NCBI GenBank assembly: GCA_020849765.1
Contig: JADLAY010000005.1
Coordinates: forward strand, 1 to 64,000
Reading direction: 5' to 3'
DNA: 64,000 bases
Origin: Anaerolineae bacterium
Lineage (GTDB): Bacteria > Chloroflexota > Anaerolineae > Aggregatilineales > Phototrophicaceae
In this document: in pieces, positions 8,465 to 16,828 of the stretch
Numbering within the stretch: the first letter of the stretch is position 1
Layout of the letters: each line of letters opens with the position of its first letter
Notes under the pieces: generated by a model
Seen by the model: the letters and a program-made list of their open reading frames with translations, nothing else
Told to the model about the DNA's origin: nothing
The model's database searches: none
Made by a program: the position numbers and the translations under genes

Positions 8465-10594
8465 TTAGCGGTTGACGAGCAAGTGCAATCCCTCACGTCC
8501 GTCAACACGGACGGTTTGGGGTTTGCTCCCGAAATCGCGAATCACCAATTCTACCTCGCCCGGCGTCGGATCGCCTTCCAGCATCAGTTGCCGGGCTGTG
8601 AATTCGTAATGGATAGCCAGCGTCGATCCGTCCGCTTGCTGGATGGTGTAGCTGCCCGTGTTCTCGCCCGCGTAGAGTTCCAGCGACAGCGGGTCGAGAC
8701 GGATGGCGCCTGTGTGTTGGGCCAGCGGTGCGTAGGGAAGAATCGCCCCGCCAAGCACGTACATAGGCAGCCGGTCGAGCGGCGCATCCACATCCAGCCA
8801 GTGACCGCCGTGCACGGGCTGCTTGCTCCAGTAATCGAACCAGACGCCGCGCGGCAGATAGACGTTGCGGCGGTTGGTCCTATCCAGCACCGGCGCGACC
8901 AGCAGCGCGCGCCCGAACATGAACTCGTCTTCGATCATCATCGACGTCGGGTCGTCCTGGAATTGGAGCGCCAGCGTGCGCAGCAGCGGCAGGCCCGTTC
9001 GACCACACGCGATCGCTTCACTATAGAGGTAGGGCATCAGCCGGTAGCGCAGTTCGGCATACTTGCGCAAGATCGCTTCCGATCCGTCGTCTGCATCGTC
9101 GGACGCTGGGTGTACATCTGTGAAGCGATGGGGCGCGCGGCTATGCGAGGCGAACAGGCAAAGCTGCGCCCAGCGGGCGGAGAATGCCGCATCTGGCGGA
9201 TCGGCGCTGCCGAAGTCGAGGCCGCAAAAGGGAAAGCCGCTCATACCCAGGCTCAGCAGCGCGCGCAACGCCCCGGCGAGATCTTCAATCCCGGCCACCG
9301 AGGCGCACGATCCGTGGATCGGGTAGCGCTGCGAACCGGCCCAGGCGGTTGTCGTCCACAAGGCGCGCCGGTCCTGCTCGTCCGCTGCACCCATCAAATC
9401 GGACAGGGCGCGTCCGTAGCCGAGAATCGAGCGATGACGGGCGCTGATATCATCTGTCGCAGCCTGATCGAGATCGACGTCCAGGGCCGTCACGCCCTGG
9501 TCGAGCAGCTCGCGGGCGGATTTCTGGCCGTGTTCGGCGGCATCGAGGCGATACTGTGTGGCAACACGAAAGCCCAACGCCCGCAGTCGTTCGATCGTGG
9601 CGCTGTGGTCGTCTTCTTTGCGCAGATTGGATGGCCAGTTGATCACATCGCCGGGAAGCTGGCGCTCACGCAGTGCGCGCGCGGAGGCCTCGACATCGAT
9701 TTGCGCGGCAGCATCGACAGGCGACCACCACAGTCCGAACGTCCACCGTGGCGGCACGATCGGCTGGCCGCTGATCGACGCATAGTGCGGCAGAATCTGC
9801 TTCATATCAGGGCCGACCATCACAAACAGATCGAGCGCGCGTGTGTCGTCGACCACGATTGCGAGCGCCGTGGGGTCGAGGTCACCGATGTGACAGCGTA
9901 CCGCATTCGCCGTGTGGATGAACAAACCGTAGCCGCGTGTGCTCATGTAGAACGGGATGCGCTTAAGCGACGAGGACGAGCCTGCCTCATGCCACAGCAG
10001 GTGGAAGGTCTCTCGCTTGTCGACGCGCCCCGTGCTTTCGCCAAGCCCGAAGATGTGCTCGTCGTGGTTGAGATCGAGCGAGATGAAGGCGCATTGTCTG
10101 TCGCTGTTCCTGCTGCCGATGGCGCATGCGCCGCCGGTTGGGCCGGGCACCGGCACTTCGTTCGGGTGGATGACCTCCGCCGACAGGTCGCGCGTGCGCC
10201 AGACGATGCGCTCTTGCGGGTCACAGATGCGCATCTCGAACGGGCGGCGCGTGATTTCGACGTGCAGATCGCCCGCCTGCAGCTTCAGGTTGGTCTGCTG
10301 TTCGTCGACTTTCAACGCTGGCGGCGTGTCAAACCGGCCAGCGATCATCGGTGATTCGGAATCGGAGATCGCCGCAGCCGGCGCGTAACGAAGGCGCAGG
10401 ATGCAATCCGTCAGAAAGTCGAGCCGGATGCTGGACGGTATTCCCGTCGCTGCCCGATCCGCAAAATCGCGCGACGTCTCACAGCGCATGAGTATGGATG
10501 CGGGCGCGATCACGTCGAAAGTTTCTAAGCTGCTCACCCAGTCGACCGGCGACAGAGGCGGATCGAGCAACGTTCGGAGATGAGTCGACGTCAT
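8465..10594 (-). CDS. Glycoside hydrolase family 31 protein with degenerate active site
   Basis: 709 residues. The fold is clear: amino-terminal beta domain with EHIFGLGE (179-186), FGLWWSP at the barrel start, AGSQRYPIH (419-427), LSLGMSGF (447-454), and a carboxy-terminal beta domain with ALLVAPVLD. GH31 enzymes are alpha-glucosidases or alpha-xylosidases. The acid/base motif HWGGD is here HGSC (427-430) with no Asp, and the nucleophile region reads ALDVDLDQA (370-378) in place of the usual KTDFGE-type motif. It may be a non-catalytic or altered member. The start at 10594 is chosen because homology begins there; the frame extends to 10666. It heads the operon with GH20. Confidence 0.85.
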   Translation of the reverse strand: MTSTHLRTLLDPPLSPVDWVSSLETFDVIAPASILMRCETSRDFADRAATGIPSSIRLDFLTDCILRLRYAPAAAISDSESPMIAGRFDTPPALKVDEQQTNLKLQAGDLHVEITRRPFEMRICDPQERIVWRTRDLSAEVIHPNEVPVPGPTGGACAIGSRNSDRQCAFISLDLNHDEHIFGLGESTGRVDKRETFHLLWHEAGSSSSLKRIPFYMSTRGYGLFIHTANAVRCHIGDLDPTALAIVVDDTRALDLFVMVGPDMKQILPHYASISGQPIVPPRWTFGLWWSPVDAAAQIDVEASARALRERQLPGDVINWPSNLRKEDDHSATIERLRALGFRVATQYRLDAAEHGQKSARELLDQGVTALDVDLDQAATDDISARHRSILGYGRALSDLMGAADEQDRRALWTTTAWAGSQRYPIHGSCASVAGIEDLAGALRALLSLGMSGFPFCGLDFGSADPPDAAFSARWAQLCLFASHSRAPHRFTDVHPASDDADDGSEAILRKYAELRYRLMPYLYSEAIACGRTGLPLLRTLALQFQDDPTSMMIEDEFMFGRALLVAPVLDRTNRRNVYLPRGVWFDYWSKQPVHGGHWLDVDAPLDRLPMYVLGGAILPYAPLAQHTGAIRLDPLSLELYAGENTGSYTIQQADGSTLAIHYEFTARQLMLEGDPTPGEVELVIRDFGSKPQTVRVDGREGLHLLVNR

Positions 10595-10889
10595 GATTTT
10601 GCTTCCCGAATGGTGTCTCGCTGCGACTGCACTCACATGATGACGGCAAATTGCCCGGCGATCCAATGAGCAGATCAGCCAGTTTGACTGCCTGTTGAAA
10701 GACGAAACACGTACTTCAACCGGGGTAGGGCCACGGGCCGTTATATAATTGATTAGAGATATTCAGTGTATCAGTATAACGCCAGGCAGACCTGCGAGGA
10801 ACAAAGAACGTATAATCCAATATAGAGTGGTAAACGGGCAACCAGTGGCGTAGGCCTCAGATATTCTTCGCCATTGGAAGGAGCACCTG
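10595..10889. other. Intergenic region between divergent GH31 operon and PPDK regulator
   Basis: No gene is seen in these 295 bases. It holds a 6-bp inverted repeat, GTTGAA (10694-10699) and TTCAAC (10715-10720), around GACGAAACACG, which could be an operator for the glycosidase operon. AT-rich blocks lie at 10741-10750 and 10811-10816 (TATAAT), the latter a possible -10 for the plus-strand gene but without a good -35. Confidence 0.4.
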
Positions 10890-11720
10890 ATGGCGTCTTT
10901 GACCATTTACGTCGTCAGTGGTGGACAGGGAAACAGCGGTAAGCAGCTGGTTGAAACCACGCTGGCGCAGTTCACGAACGCAGATGTCGCGATTGAAGTG
11001 ATCGCCGGTGTTCGTCATGGCGCGCAGCTTGTATCGGTAGTCAAGCGCGCTCAAAACGGCGATGGCTTGATCGTACACACGTTGGTCGATCCGGATCTTC
11101 GCAGCAGGTTGAACGAGCTGGCTCAAACGCACAGTGTCACCTGTTTTGATCTACAGGGCATGTTGCTGCTCTACCTGACGCGCCGCCTGGAGCAAGAGCC
11201 GAAAGGTGAACCCGGACTCTATTCGCGTCTGCGCGAGTCGTACTTCAAGCGGATTGAGGCGATAGAGTTTGCGGTAGATCACGATGATGGGAAACGCGTC
11301 GATGAACTGCACATGGCAGAGATCATCCTGGTTGGTGTCTCACGAGTGGGTAAAACGCCGCTGAGCATGTATTTATCCACGCATGGCTGGCACGTTGCCA
11401 ACGTACCGCTCTTTCGAGAGATGCCACCGCCGTCCCAATTGTTCGTGGTCGATCATCAGCGCGTCTTCGGGTTGCTCGTCGATCCGGGAGAACTGGTTTC
11501 GTTCCGACAGTACCGTCATCAACGACTGGGACTGGGCGCGCGGGGCAGTTACAGCGATCCCAAGATACTTCATGAGGAACTGGACTATGCCCGCGAGATC
11601 TTCCAGCGCGGGCACTTCAGCATCGTCGACGTCACGGACAAGCCGATTGAAGAAAGTGCGGAAGAGATCGTCAGCCGCATCACCCACCGCTTGGGCGACC
11701 AGGCCATGTTCAGGGACTGA
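10890..11720 (+). CDS. Pyruvate,phosphate dikinase / PEP synthase regulatory protein family
   Basis: 276 residues, the usual length for this bifunctional kinase/phosphorylase family. Known members inactivate PPDK or PEP synthase by ADP-dependent phosphorylation of a Thr next to the catalytic His and reverse it with phosphate, switching gluconeogenic flux. The nucleotide-binding motif GVSRVGKT is at 149-156 and the start IYVVSGGQGNSG is typical. A GGAAGGAG site precedes the ATG. The target enzyme is not in this window, and dikinase and PEP-synthase subtypes cannot be told apart here. Confidence 0.92.
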   Translation: MASLTIYVVSGGQGNSGKQLVETTLAQFTNADVAIEVIAGVRHGAQLVSVVKRAQNGDGLIVHTLVDPDLRSRLNELAQTHSVTCFDLQGMLLLYLTRRLEQEPKGEPGLYSRLRESYFKRIEAIEFAVDHDDGKRVDELHMAEIILVGVSRVGKTPLSMYLSTHGWHVANVPLFREMPPPSQLFVVDHQRVFGLLVDPGELVSFRQYRHQRLGLGARGSYSDPKILHEELDYAREIFQRGHFSIVDVTDKPIEESAEEIVSRITHRLGDQAMFRD

Positions 11721-11741
11721 TATTCAAATCGGCGAGGACAC

Positions 11742-12332
11742 CTATCGTTGTAAATGGTGTCCACCGGCCAGATGGTTGCCCTCCGCAGCCTGGAAGACGA
11801 ACAGAAGTTGTGTCGTCGTCGGGCCGCTATTTTCGAAGCAGTGAGGTTGAGTCGCTTCGAAGAGCAGGCTGTCGCCGGTCTCAAGCGTATACGTGACTCC
11901 GTTGACCTGATAGCAGATAGTGCCCTCGAGGCACAGCACGAATTCCTGGCCCGGATGCGCTACCGGATCATTCATGTTGCCCGCGCCGGAGGGGACGCTG
12001 ACCATGAATGGCTCTAGCTGCTGATTGCGCAGGCCGATGCCCAGGCTCTCCATTGTGATGCCGTTGGCGTCCGAGCGCAGCCGCCGGTCATGCCGGATGA
12101 GCACCGTCGATCTGTCCTGACCATCTTCGAAGAAGGCCGTGATCGAGACGTTGAGCGCTGTGGCGAGCAGGTGGAGCGTCGACACCATCGGCGAGCTCTC
12201 GCCCCGCTCGATGCGGCTGATGGCGTTGAAGGAAAGACCACAACGTTCGGCCAACTCTCGCAGCGACCATCCTCGCCGCTCACGGAGCGCGCGCAGCTTC
12301 AGTCCGACGTTGGGTTCAAGGCGTTCGGTCAT
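11742..12332 (-). CDS. XRE-family transcriptional regulator with cupin domain
   Basis: About 196 residues. An amino-terminal helix-turn-helix (about 7-62, SLRELAERCGLSFNAISRIERG) is followed by a cupin sensor (about 110-190) with HPGQEFVLCLEG and LLFEATQPHCF, including likely metal or ligand His residues. Relatives regulate metabolism of amino acids, polyamines or stress functions. Three in-frame starts exist: GTG 12338, ATG 12335, ATG 12332; 12332 has the best spacing from AGG. A 21-base palindrome covers the promoter and leader, suggesting autorepression. It is divergent from the VKOR-NifX-ferritin operon, which it may control. Confidence 0.9.
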   Translation of the reverse strand: MTERLEPNVGLKLRALRERRGWSLRELAERCGLSFNAISRIERGESSPMVSTLHLLATALNVSITAFFEDGQDRSTVLIRHDRRLRSDANGITMESLGIGLRNQQLEPFMVSVPSGAGNMNDPVAHPGQEFVLCLEGTICYQVNGVTYTLETGDSLLFEATQPHCFENSGPTTTQLLFVFQAAEGNHLAGGHHLQR

Positions 12333-12339
12333 CATCACC

Positions 12340-12360
12340 TGTCACGATTTTGACGTGACA
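12340..12360. promoter_or_regulatory. Palindromic operator upstream of the XRE-cupin gene
   Basis: TGTCACG (12340-12346) and CGTGACA (12354-12360) form perfect 7-bp arms around a 7-base spacer. The site is 8-28 bases before the chosen start codon and overlaps the predicted transcription start. It is a likely site for the regulator itself. Confidence 0.65.
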
Positions 12361-12404
12361 AGTGTACCATAAAAGGGCTCACGTGTATATTTGACTGGTA
12401 CAAT
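12361..12404. promoter_or_regulatory. Back-to-back extended -10 promoters in the XRE/VKOR divergent region
   Basis: On the plus strand TGGTACAAT (12396-12404) is an extended -10 facing the VKOR gene. On the minus strand TGGTACACT (12369-12361) is an extended -10 facing the regulator, with TATACA 17 bases upstream. Their cores form an inverted repeat TGTACCA/TGGTACA (12363-12369, 12396-12402). Confidence 0.5.
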
Positions 12405-12424
12405 CGGCTTAAGTTTGAGGAACG

Positions 12425-13633
12425 ATGGTAAGCGTGCTCAGCTCAAACCACACTGAGTGCGAAAGACCTGGGAATCTGATGAACCACAGACGGTTGTACA
12501 AGCTTTTTTCGCTCCTGACCCTGACTACACTGCTGAATCTTCCCGTCATTGGGCAAGCGTTCGCCCAGACGCCGGTCGTCCACGCCGTGCTGTTCTACTC
12601 ACCGACATGCGGCCACTGCCACTACGTGATCACCGAGGTCTTGCCGCCCCTGTTCGAGCAGTACGGCGATCAGTTACAGCTGATGGGCGTCGACGTGACG
12701 ACGGCCAATGGCCAGGCGTTATATCAATCGGCGGTTCAGCGTTTCGAGATCGGCGAGGATCGGCGCGGCGTGCCCAACCTGATCGTTGACGATCACGTCC
12801 TGGTCGGCTCGATCCAGATCCCGGAGGAGTTCCCCGGCCTGATCGAAGAATATCTCGACGCTGGCGGAGTCGATTGGCCGGATATCCCCGGCCTGGCCGA
12901 GGCCGTCCAGGCCAACGATGAGGCACGAGCAGCGGCGACCGCTCAAGCGGCTGAGGCGGGGGTGGACGAGCCACTGACCGTGGAGGCCGTCGACGTGGCA
13001 AGCTCCGAGACGGCTGCATCCGGCGATCTGATGAGCAAGCTGCAGCGCGATCCCGTCGGCAATGGCATTGCCATTGTCGTCCTGATCGGCATGATCGTCG
13101 TCATTGTCCAGGCGCTCAGGCGTACCCTGATCACGAAAGCCGGGGGTCCCGCACTGGGTGGCGGGCTGACCGGATGGCGTTCCTGGGGCGTGGCTGCCTT
13201 CGGCGTTTTAGGCCTGCTGGTCTCCATCTACATGACCTACGTCGAGACGACTCAAACGACGGCGGTCTGCGGCCCAATCGGCGACTGCAATGCGGTGCAA
13301 CAAAGTGCGTATGCGATGCTGTTCGGCACGCTGCCCATCGGCGTGCTTGGCCTCGTAGGCTATGCGGCGATCCTGATTGCCTGGGCGGGCAGCCGCTGGG
13401 GGCAAGCTTCGTTACGCAGCCTGGCCGAGGCGGCACTCTTTGGCATGGCGCTTTTCGGCACGTTGTTCTCGATCTATCTGACGTTTCTTGAGCCGTTCGT
13501 GATCGGTGCGACCTGCGCCTGGTGCCTGACATCCGCTATCTGCATGACCGCGATTCTGCTCTTGCAACTCGGGACGCCGTCGATCCAACCTGGCCCTGCC
13601 GGTCAAACGACTCAGGCAGAAGCCACATCCTGA
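12425..13633 (+). CDS. Thioredoxin-like / vitamin K epoxide reductase fusion, disulfide-forming membrane enzyme
   Basis: 402 residues. After a signal segment (about 24-47) comes a thioredoxin-like domain with Cys62-Gly-His-Cys65, then a linker rich in Ala/Glu, a membrane helix (213-231) and a VKOR domain (about 250-385) with loop cysteines Cys282 and Cys288 and the quinone-site Cys364-Ala-Trp-Cys367. VKOR passes electrons from a thioredoxin-like partner to quinone and so makes disulfides outside the cell. The thioredoxin part is at the amino end, the reverse of the well-known cyanobacterial order. GAGGA precedes the ATG at 12425; ATG 12479 would remove 18 residues before the signal. First gene of an operon with 13661 and 14098. 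Confidence 0.9.
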   Translation: MVSVLSSNHTECERPGNLMNHRRLYKLFSLLTLTTLLNLPVIGQAFAQTPVVHAVLFYSPTCGHCHYVITEVLPPLFEQYGDQLQLMGVDVTTANGQALYQSAVQRFEIGEDRRGVPNLIVDDHVLVGSIQIPEEFPGLIEEYLDAGGVDWPDIPGLAEAVQANDEARAAATAQAAEAGVDEPLTVEAVDVASSETAASGDLMSKLQRDPVGNGIAIVVLIGMIVVIVQALRRTLITKAGGPALGGGLTGWRSWGVAAFGVLGLLVSIYMTYVETTQTTAVCGPIGDCNAVQQSAYAMLFGTLPIGVLGLVGYAAILIAWAGSRWGQASLRSLAEAALFGMALFGTLFSIYLTFLEPFVIGATCAWCLTSAICMTAILLLQLGTPSIQPGPAGQTTQAEATS

Positions 13634-13660
13634 AAGAACGATTCTACGGAGAGAGAACTC

Positions 13661-14065
13661 ATGAAAATCGCTGTGGTCAGCGATGACGGCAAAACGATCA
13701 GCAGGCACTTTGGACGTGCCGCCTATTACTTGGTCTTCACGGTCGACGAAGGCGAGATCGTCATGCGAGAGCGCCGCGACAAGGCCGGGCATCAGCAGTT
13801 CGTTCAGCTCGTGGATATTCACGTGCATCACGAAGATGAGCGTGGACATGGCTTCGGCGCCCACTCGGACGACAAACATCATCAGATGGTGGCGTCGATC
13901 ACGGATTGCGCAGTAGTAATCGCGCGCGGGATGGGGCACGGGGCGCATCAGTCCTTGACCTCGGCCAACATCCAGCCGATCTTGACCGAACTCGCAGATG
14001 CCGAAGCAGCCGTACAGGCATACATCGACGGCACGCTGGTCGACCACCCGGAACGCCTTCACTGA
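13661..14065 (+). CDS. NifX/NifB-type iron-molybdenum-cofactor-binding family protein
   Basis: 134 residues. The amino end (MKIAVVSDDG...SRHFGRA...VF) and the later AVVIARGMGHGAH motif are typical of the dinitrogenase iron-molybdenum cofactor family, small proteins that bind or carry metal clusters. A His-rich insert at about 54-76 (HVHHEDERGHGFGAHSDDKH) is a probable metal site. No nitrogenase genes are present, and many non-fixing bacteria carry such proteins with unknown roles. It lies 27 bases after the VKOR fusion with a GGAGAGAG ribosome site and 32 bases before the ferritin-like gene, so a shared role in metal and redox handling is likely but inferred. Confidence 0.88.
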   Translation: MKIAVVSDDGKTISRHFGRAAYYLVFTVDEGEIVMRERRDKAGHQQFVQLVDIHVHHEDERGHGFGAHSDDKHHQMVASITDCAVVIARGMGHGAHQSLTSANIQPILTELADAEAAVQAYIDGTLVDHPERLH

Positions 14066-14097
14066 GCATAAGGCTCGACAATAGAACAGGAGACATG

Positions 14098-14517
14098 ATG
14101 ACGAAGGAAGATTTGATCAAGGGTCTGAATGAAGATCTCGCAGCGGAACTGGGCACGGTCATCCGCTATACCTATCAATCGAGCAAAGCACTGGGCTTTG
14201 TCGGCTACGAACTGCGCGAAATCCTCAAGGATGAGATTGCGGACGAACTTGGCCATGCGGCCTTCCTGATGGATGTGATTGTCGACCTGGGCGGCGAGCC
14301 GACGACCACGCCGCGTACGTTTGAGAAGCCCGAGGGCTTGAAAGCCATGCTTGAACTCGACATGGAGATGGAGAAAAACGACGTCGCCAACTACAGAGCG
14401 CATGCAGCCATGGCCGAAGAACTCGGCCTGATCGAGCTGAATATGAAGCTTGAAGAAATGGCGGCCGACGAAGCCGGGCATGCGCGCGAACTGCGCCGTC
14501 TGGTGGGCGGTCTGTAG
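14098..14517 (+). CDS. Ferritin-like diiron protein
   Basis: 139 residues forming an all-helical four-helix bundle. Diiron ligands are visible as Glu residues and two Glu-x-x-His motifs: ELGTVIRY near the start, DEIADELGHAAF, EKNDVANYR, and ADEAGHARE near the end. Relatives include bacterioferritin-type oxidases and general iron-binding bundles; length fits a stand-alone domain. Adjacent ATGs at 14095 and 14098 are possible; 14098 has the better spacing from AGGAG. It is the last gene of the VKOR-NifX operon and is followed by a strong terminator. Iron storage or peroxide detoxification is likely, but the exact activity cannot be read from sequence. Confidence 0.88.
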   Translation: MTKEDLIKGLNEDLAAELGTVIRYTYQSSKALGFVGYELREILKDEIADELGHAAFLMDVIVDLGGEPTTTPRTFEKPEGLKAMLELDMEMEKNDVANYRAHAAMAEELGLIELNMKLEEMAADEAGHARELRRLVGGL

Positions 14518-14551
14518 ACTTGCGCTGAGCGCAACACTCGCACAGATCTAT

Positions 14552-14582
14552 AAAGCGGCTCTGGGATGGAGCCGCTTTTTTG
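14552..14582 (+). terminator. Rho-independent terminator of the VKOR-NifX-ferritin operon
   Basis: A perfect 10-bp stem, AAAGCGGCTC (14552-14561) with GAGCCGCTTT (14569-14578), has a 7-base loop and runs into T residues to 14581. Confidence 0.95.
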
Positions 14583-14703
14583 ATCCCCATCGATGACCAG
14601 CGCATGCACGAAAACCCAAGACTATTGCTCCGGGGTTGGTTGTATCGTGTGGATAGACCTGAAAACGCCTTCCATATGATCCTCCCTGCGATTGGATAGC
14701 GGC

Positions 14704-16752
14704 ATGAATATCGTCGTGTTGTTTGTCTGCTATGGTTTGGCACTGCTTGCGGCTTACCGGCTCGCAACACGGTTGGTCGGCGATGACTTGCTACACTGCG
14801 CCGCGCTCATGCTGTTCCTCTTCGTTCTCAATCTGACCATCCCGGCGACCTACGCCGGAATTGTCAATCAACTGACGCTCCCAGGCATGTTGATTGCTGG
14901 GTCCTTGTTGTGGATTGGCGAGATTCTGGTTGCCGAGCGGCTGACGCCAATCGAGGCGCCACATTTTGAGCGGACACCCATCGCCGAGCGTTTTTATCTC
15001 GCGCTGTGGATCGGCTATGCGCTGGTGGCGGTCTACGCGACATTCAATCTCGTCACGATTGTGATCGGCAGTGTGCCAGTCGAAAGCAGCGATTCGGTCT
15101 GGGTCTATACGCCGAACGCGATAAATCTCGTCCAAGCGGGTACGTTGAATAGCTTTCATGGTGTTCTGGCTTACTTCCCGGCGGCCTATGACATGCTCTA
15201 CGCCTGGGAGATCGCGTTCGTTAGCTCGATCGTGCTGCTCCCCGCCATCCACAGTCTCCTGTTCATGGGGGTTTTGCTTTACGCCATTCTGATCACACAA
15301 TTCTTGCTGCGTAGTTCGTCACCTCTGAGTCGTCATCTGGTCACAGTGACCATCCTGGTGCTGCTGCTCGGCTCCGATTTGCTGACGGATATGGCCTTTG
15401 GCACGGCCAAGAATGACATTCTCGTATGCCTGGGGGGATTGGTCTCGACGTACTATTTGCTCCGCTACTGGGCTGGCCAGCGCGATCGGCGCTTCTTGAT
15501 TCTGATCGGCCTGGCCTGTGGCTTGTGCGTGAGCACGAAAATCTCGTCCGCATTCTGGATCGTCACTCTGGGCATCGCGCATCTGGCGCTGCTGTGGCAG
15601 GCATATGGGCGGCAGCTCCTGCGCAGACTGCCGGAACAAGTGCTCGCTGTTGGAATACCTTTGCTGGTCGTTATCCTGCCCTGGATAGTCAGAGTCGCAC
15701 TTCAGCCGCAGGTGATGGCTGACTCAAGCGAGATCACAACGACCGGGATAACCTACACGATCATCCGGCAATGGGCGTCACCGTTATATAGCTCGCTAAC
15801 CTTATTCTGGATTTTGCCTTATTTGCTGGTGAGCGGCGGAAATGTTGCGCTAATCATCTTTGCCGAGCGGCTTAGTCGCCCGTGGCGCATGATTGCGCTC
15901 GCGTTGATGGTGCTCGGCTATGCCTGGCTGACGCTCACACCGCTCTTCGACTGGCAGCTTGGGGCGTTCTACACCACGCTGACCGTCGGGCTGATCGTGC
16001 TGGCAGCATGGATGCGTCACCGTGAATTCGCGCCAGTAGAGATGCTCGCCGTCATGCTGATGGCTCAAATCGCGATGATCCTGCTCGTGTTTGTGCCTTA
16101 TTCCGCCTGGATCGATCACTTCACCTGGAACGAAAGCTACTTCTTCGGCATCAATTATCGCTATGCAGGTGCGGCCTACCCACTACTGCTAATTGCCAAC
16201 TTTGCCATCATCGCATACAGATTGACGTCACCAACATCAGCGGCAGAAGTACCTGCCGCAAGTGACATCCCACGCCCGACCTGGCGCTATAACGGTGTGG
16301 TTCTCATTGGCGTGACGCTGCTAATCCTGGCCGGGCCGCTTGTTCGCGGCGGCCCAGGCGCGCAGCTATCTCGATTGCAGGATAGTTCGCCGGTAAATAC
16401 AGAGGCGTATCAATGGATTTACGATCACATCCAGGGCAAGTCGATCTATGCAATCAATGCGCCTCCGGTGGCACTTTACGGCAAGTCCCTCGCCAACACC
16501 GTCTATTACGCCACGCCGGGACATCACGGCTACTTCGGGGATCAGGCGTACCAGTGGAGTGAAGTCGAGGCGCTGATCGATTCGTACCAGATCGATTACG
16601 TCGTCGTCAGCTTCGCCTATCGCGTCTTCATTCAATCGCGCCTGCTGCTATCGCCGGAGGTCGACGCTCAGATCGAACTCATGCGAGCGCATCTCGACGT
16701 GGTCTACGAAGATGACTACGTGACGATCTTTGCGACACACCCGACCAGTTGA
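14704..16752 (+). CDS. Polytopic membrane glycosyltransferase, GT-C / GT39-like
   Basis: 682 residues with more than ten predicted membrane helices and a soluble carboxy-terminal domain of about 120 residues outside the membrane. An acidic loop after the first helices (DSVWVYTPNAINLVQAG) matches the DxxxYH-like catalytic loop of GT-C enzymes that use polyprenyl-phosphate sugars. It probably adds a sugar to an envelope polymer, lipid or protein. The next genes, a methyltransferase and a GT2 glycosyltransferase, support a role in cell-surface glycan work. A TTG at 14692 is an alternative start; neither has a clear ribosome site. No closer family name can be given. Confidence 0.75.
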   Translation: MNIVVLFVCYGLALLAAYRLATRLVGDDLLHCAALMLFLFVLNLTIPATYAGIVNQLTLPGMLIAGSLLWIGEILVAERLTPIEAPHFERTPIAERFYLALWIGYALVAVYATFNLVTIVIGSVPVESSDSVWVYTPNAINLVQAGTLNSFHGVLAYFPAAYDMLYAWEIAFVSSIVLLPAIHSLLFMGVLLYAILITQFLLRSSSPLSRHLVTVTILVLLLGSDLLTDMAFGTAKNDILVCLGGLVSTYYLLRYWAGQRDRRFLILIGLACGLCVSTKISSAFWIVTLGIAHLALLWQAYGRQLLRRLPEQVLAVGIPLLVVILPWIVRVALQPQVMADSSEITTTGITYTIIRQWASPLYSSLTLFWILPYLLVSGGNVALIIFAERLSRPWRMIALALMVLGYAWLTLTPLFDWQLGAFYTTLTVGLIVLAAWMRHREFAPVEMLAVMLMAQIAMILLVFVPYSAWIDHFTWNESYFFGINYRYAGAAYPLLLIANFAIIAYRLTSPTSAAEVPAASDIPRPTWRYNGVVLIGVTLLILAGPLVRGGPGAQLSRLQDSSPVNTEAYQWIYDHIQGKSIYAINAPPVALYGKSLANTVYYATPGHHGYFGDQAYQWSEVEALIDSYQIDYVVVSFAYRVFIQSRLLLSPEVDAQIELMRAHLDVVYEDDYVTIFATHPTS

Positions 16753-16828
16753 TGCTGTCTGAGTCTTTACGGATCACATCTAACGCAACTCAGCCACAAG
16801 AGTAGCTTTATACTAATCCATATGACGA

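Noticed and set aside
8423..10354. 643-codon plus-strand frame
   Set aside because: Antisense to GH31 and GH20; high GC gives long frames opposite real genes. It has no domain pattern.
13906..14097. Longer start for the ferritin-like gene
   Set aside because: The upstream part lies inside the NifX-like gene and shows no ferritin homology; a ribosome site marks 14098.
14583..14703. Promoter pair for the GT-C gene
   Set aside because: TTGCTC and TATCG-like pieces occur but no combination has good spacing to the start.
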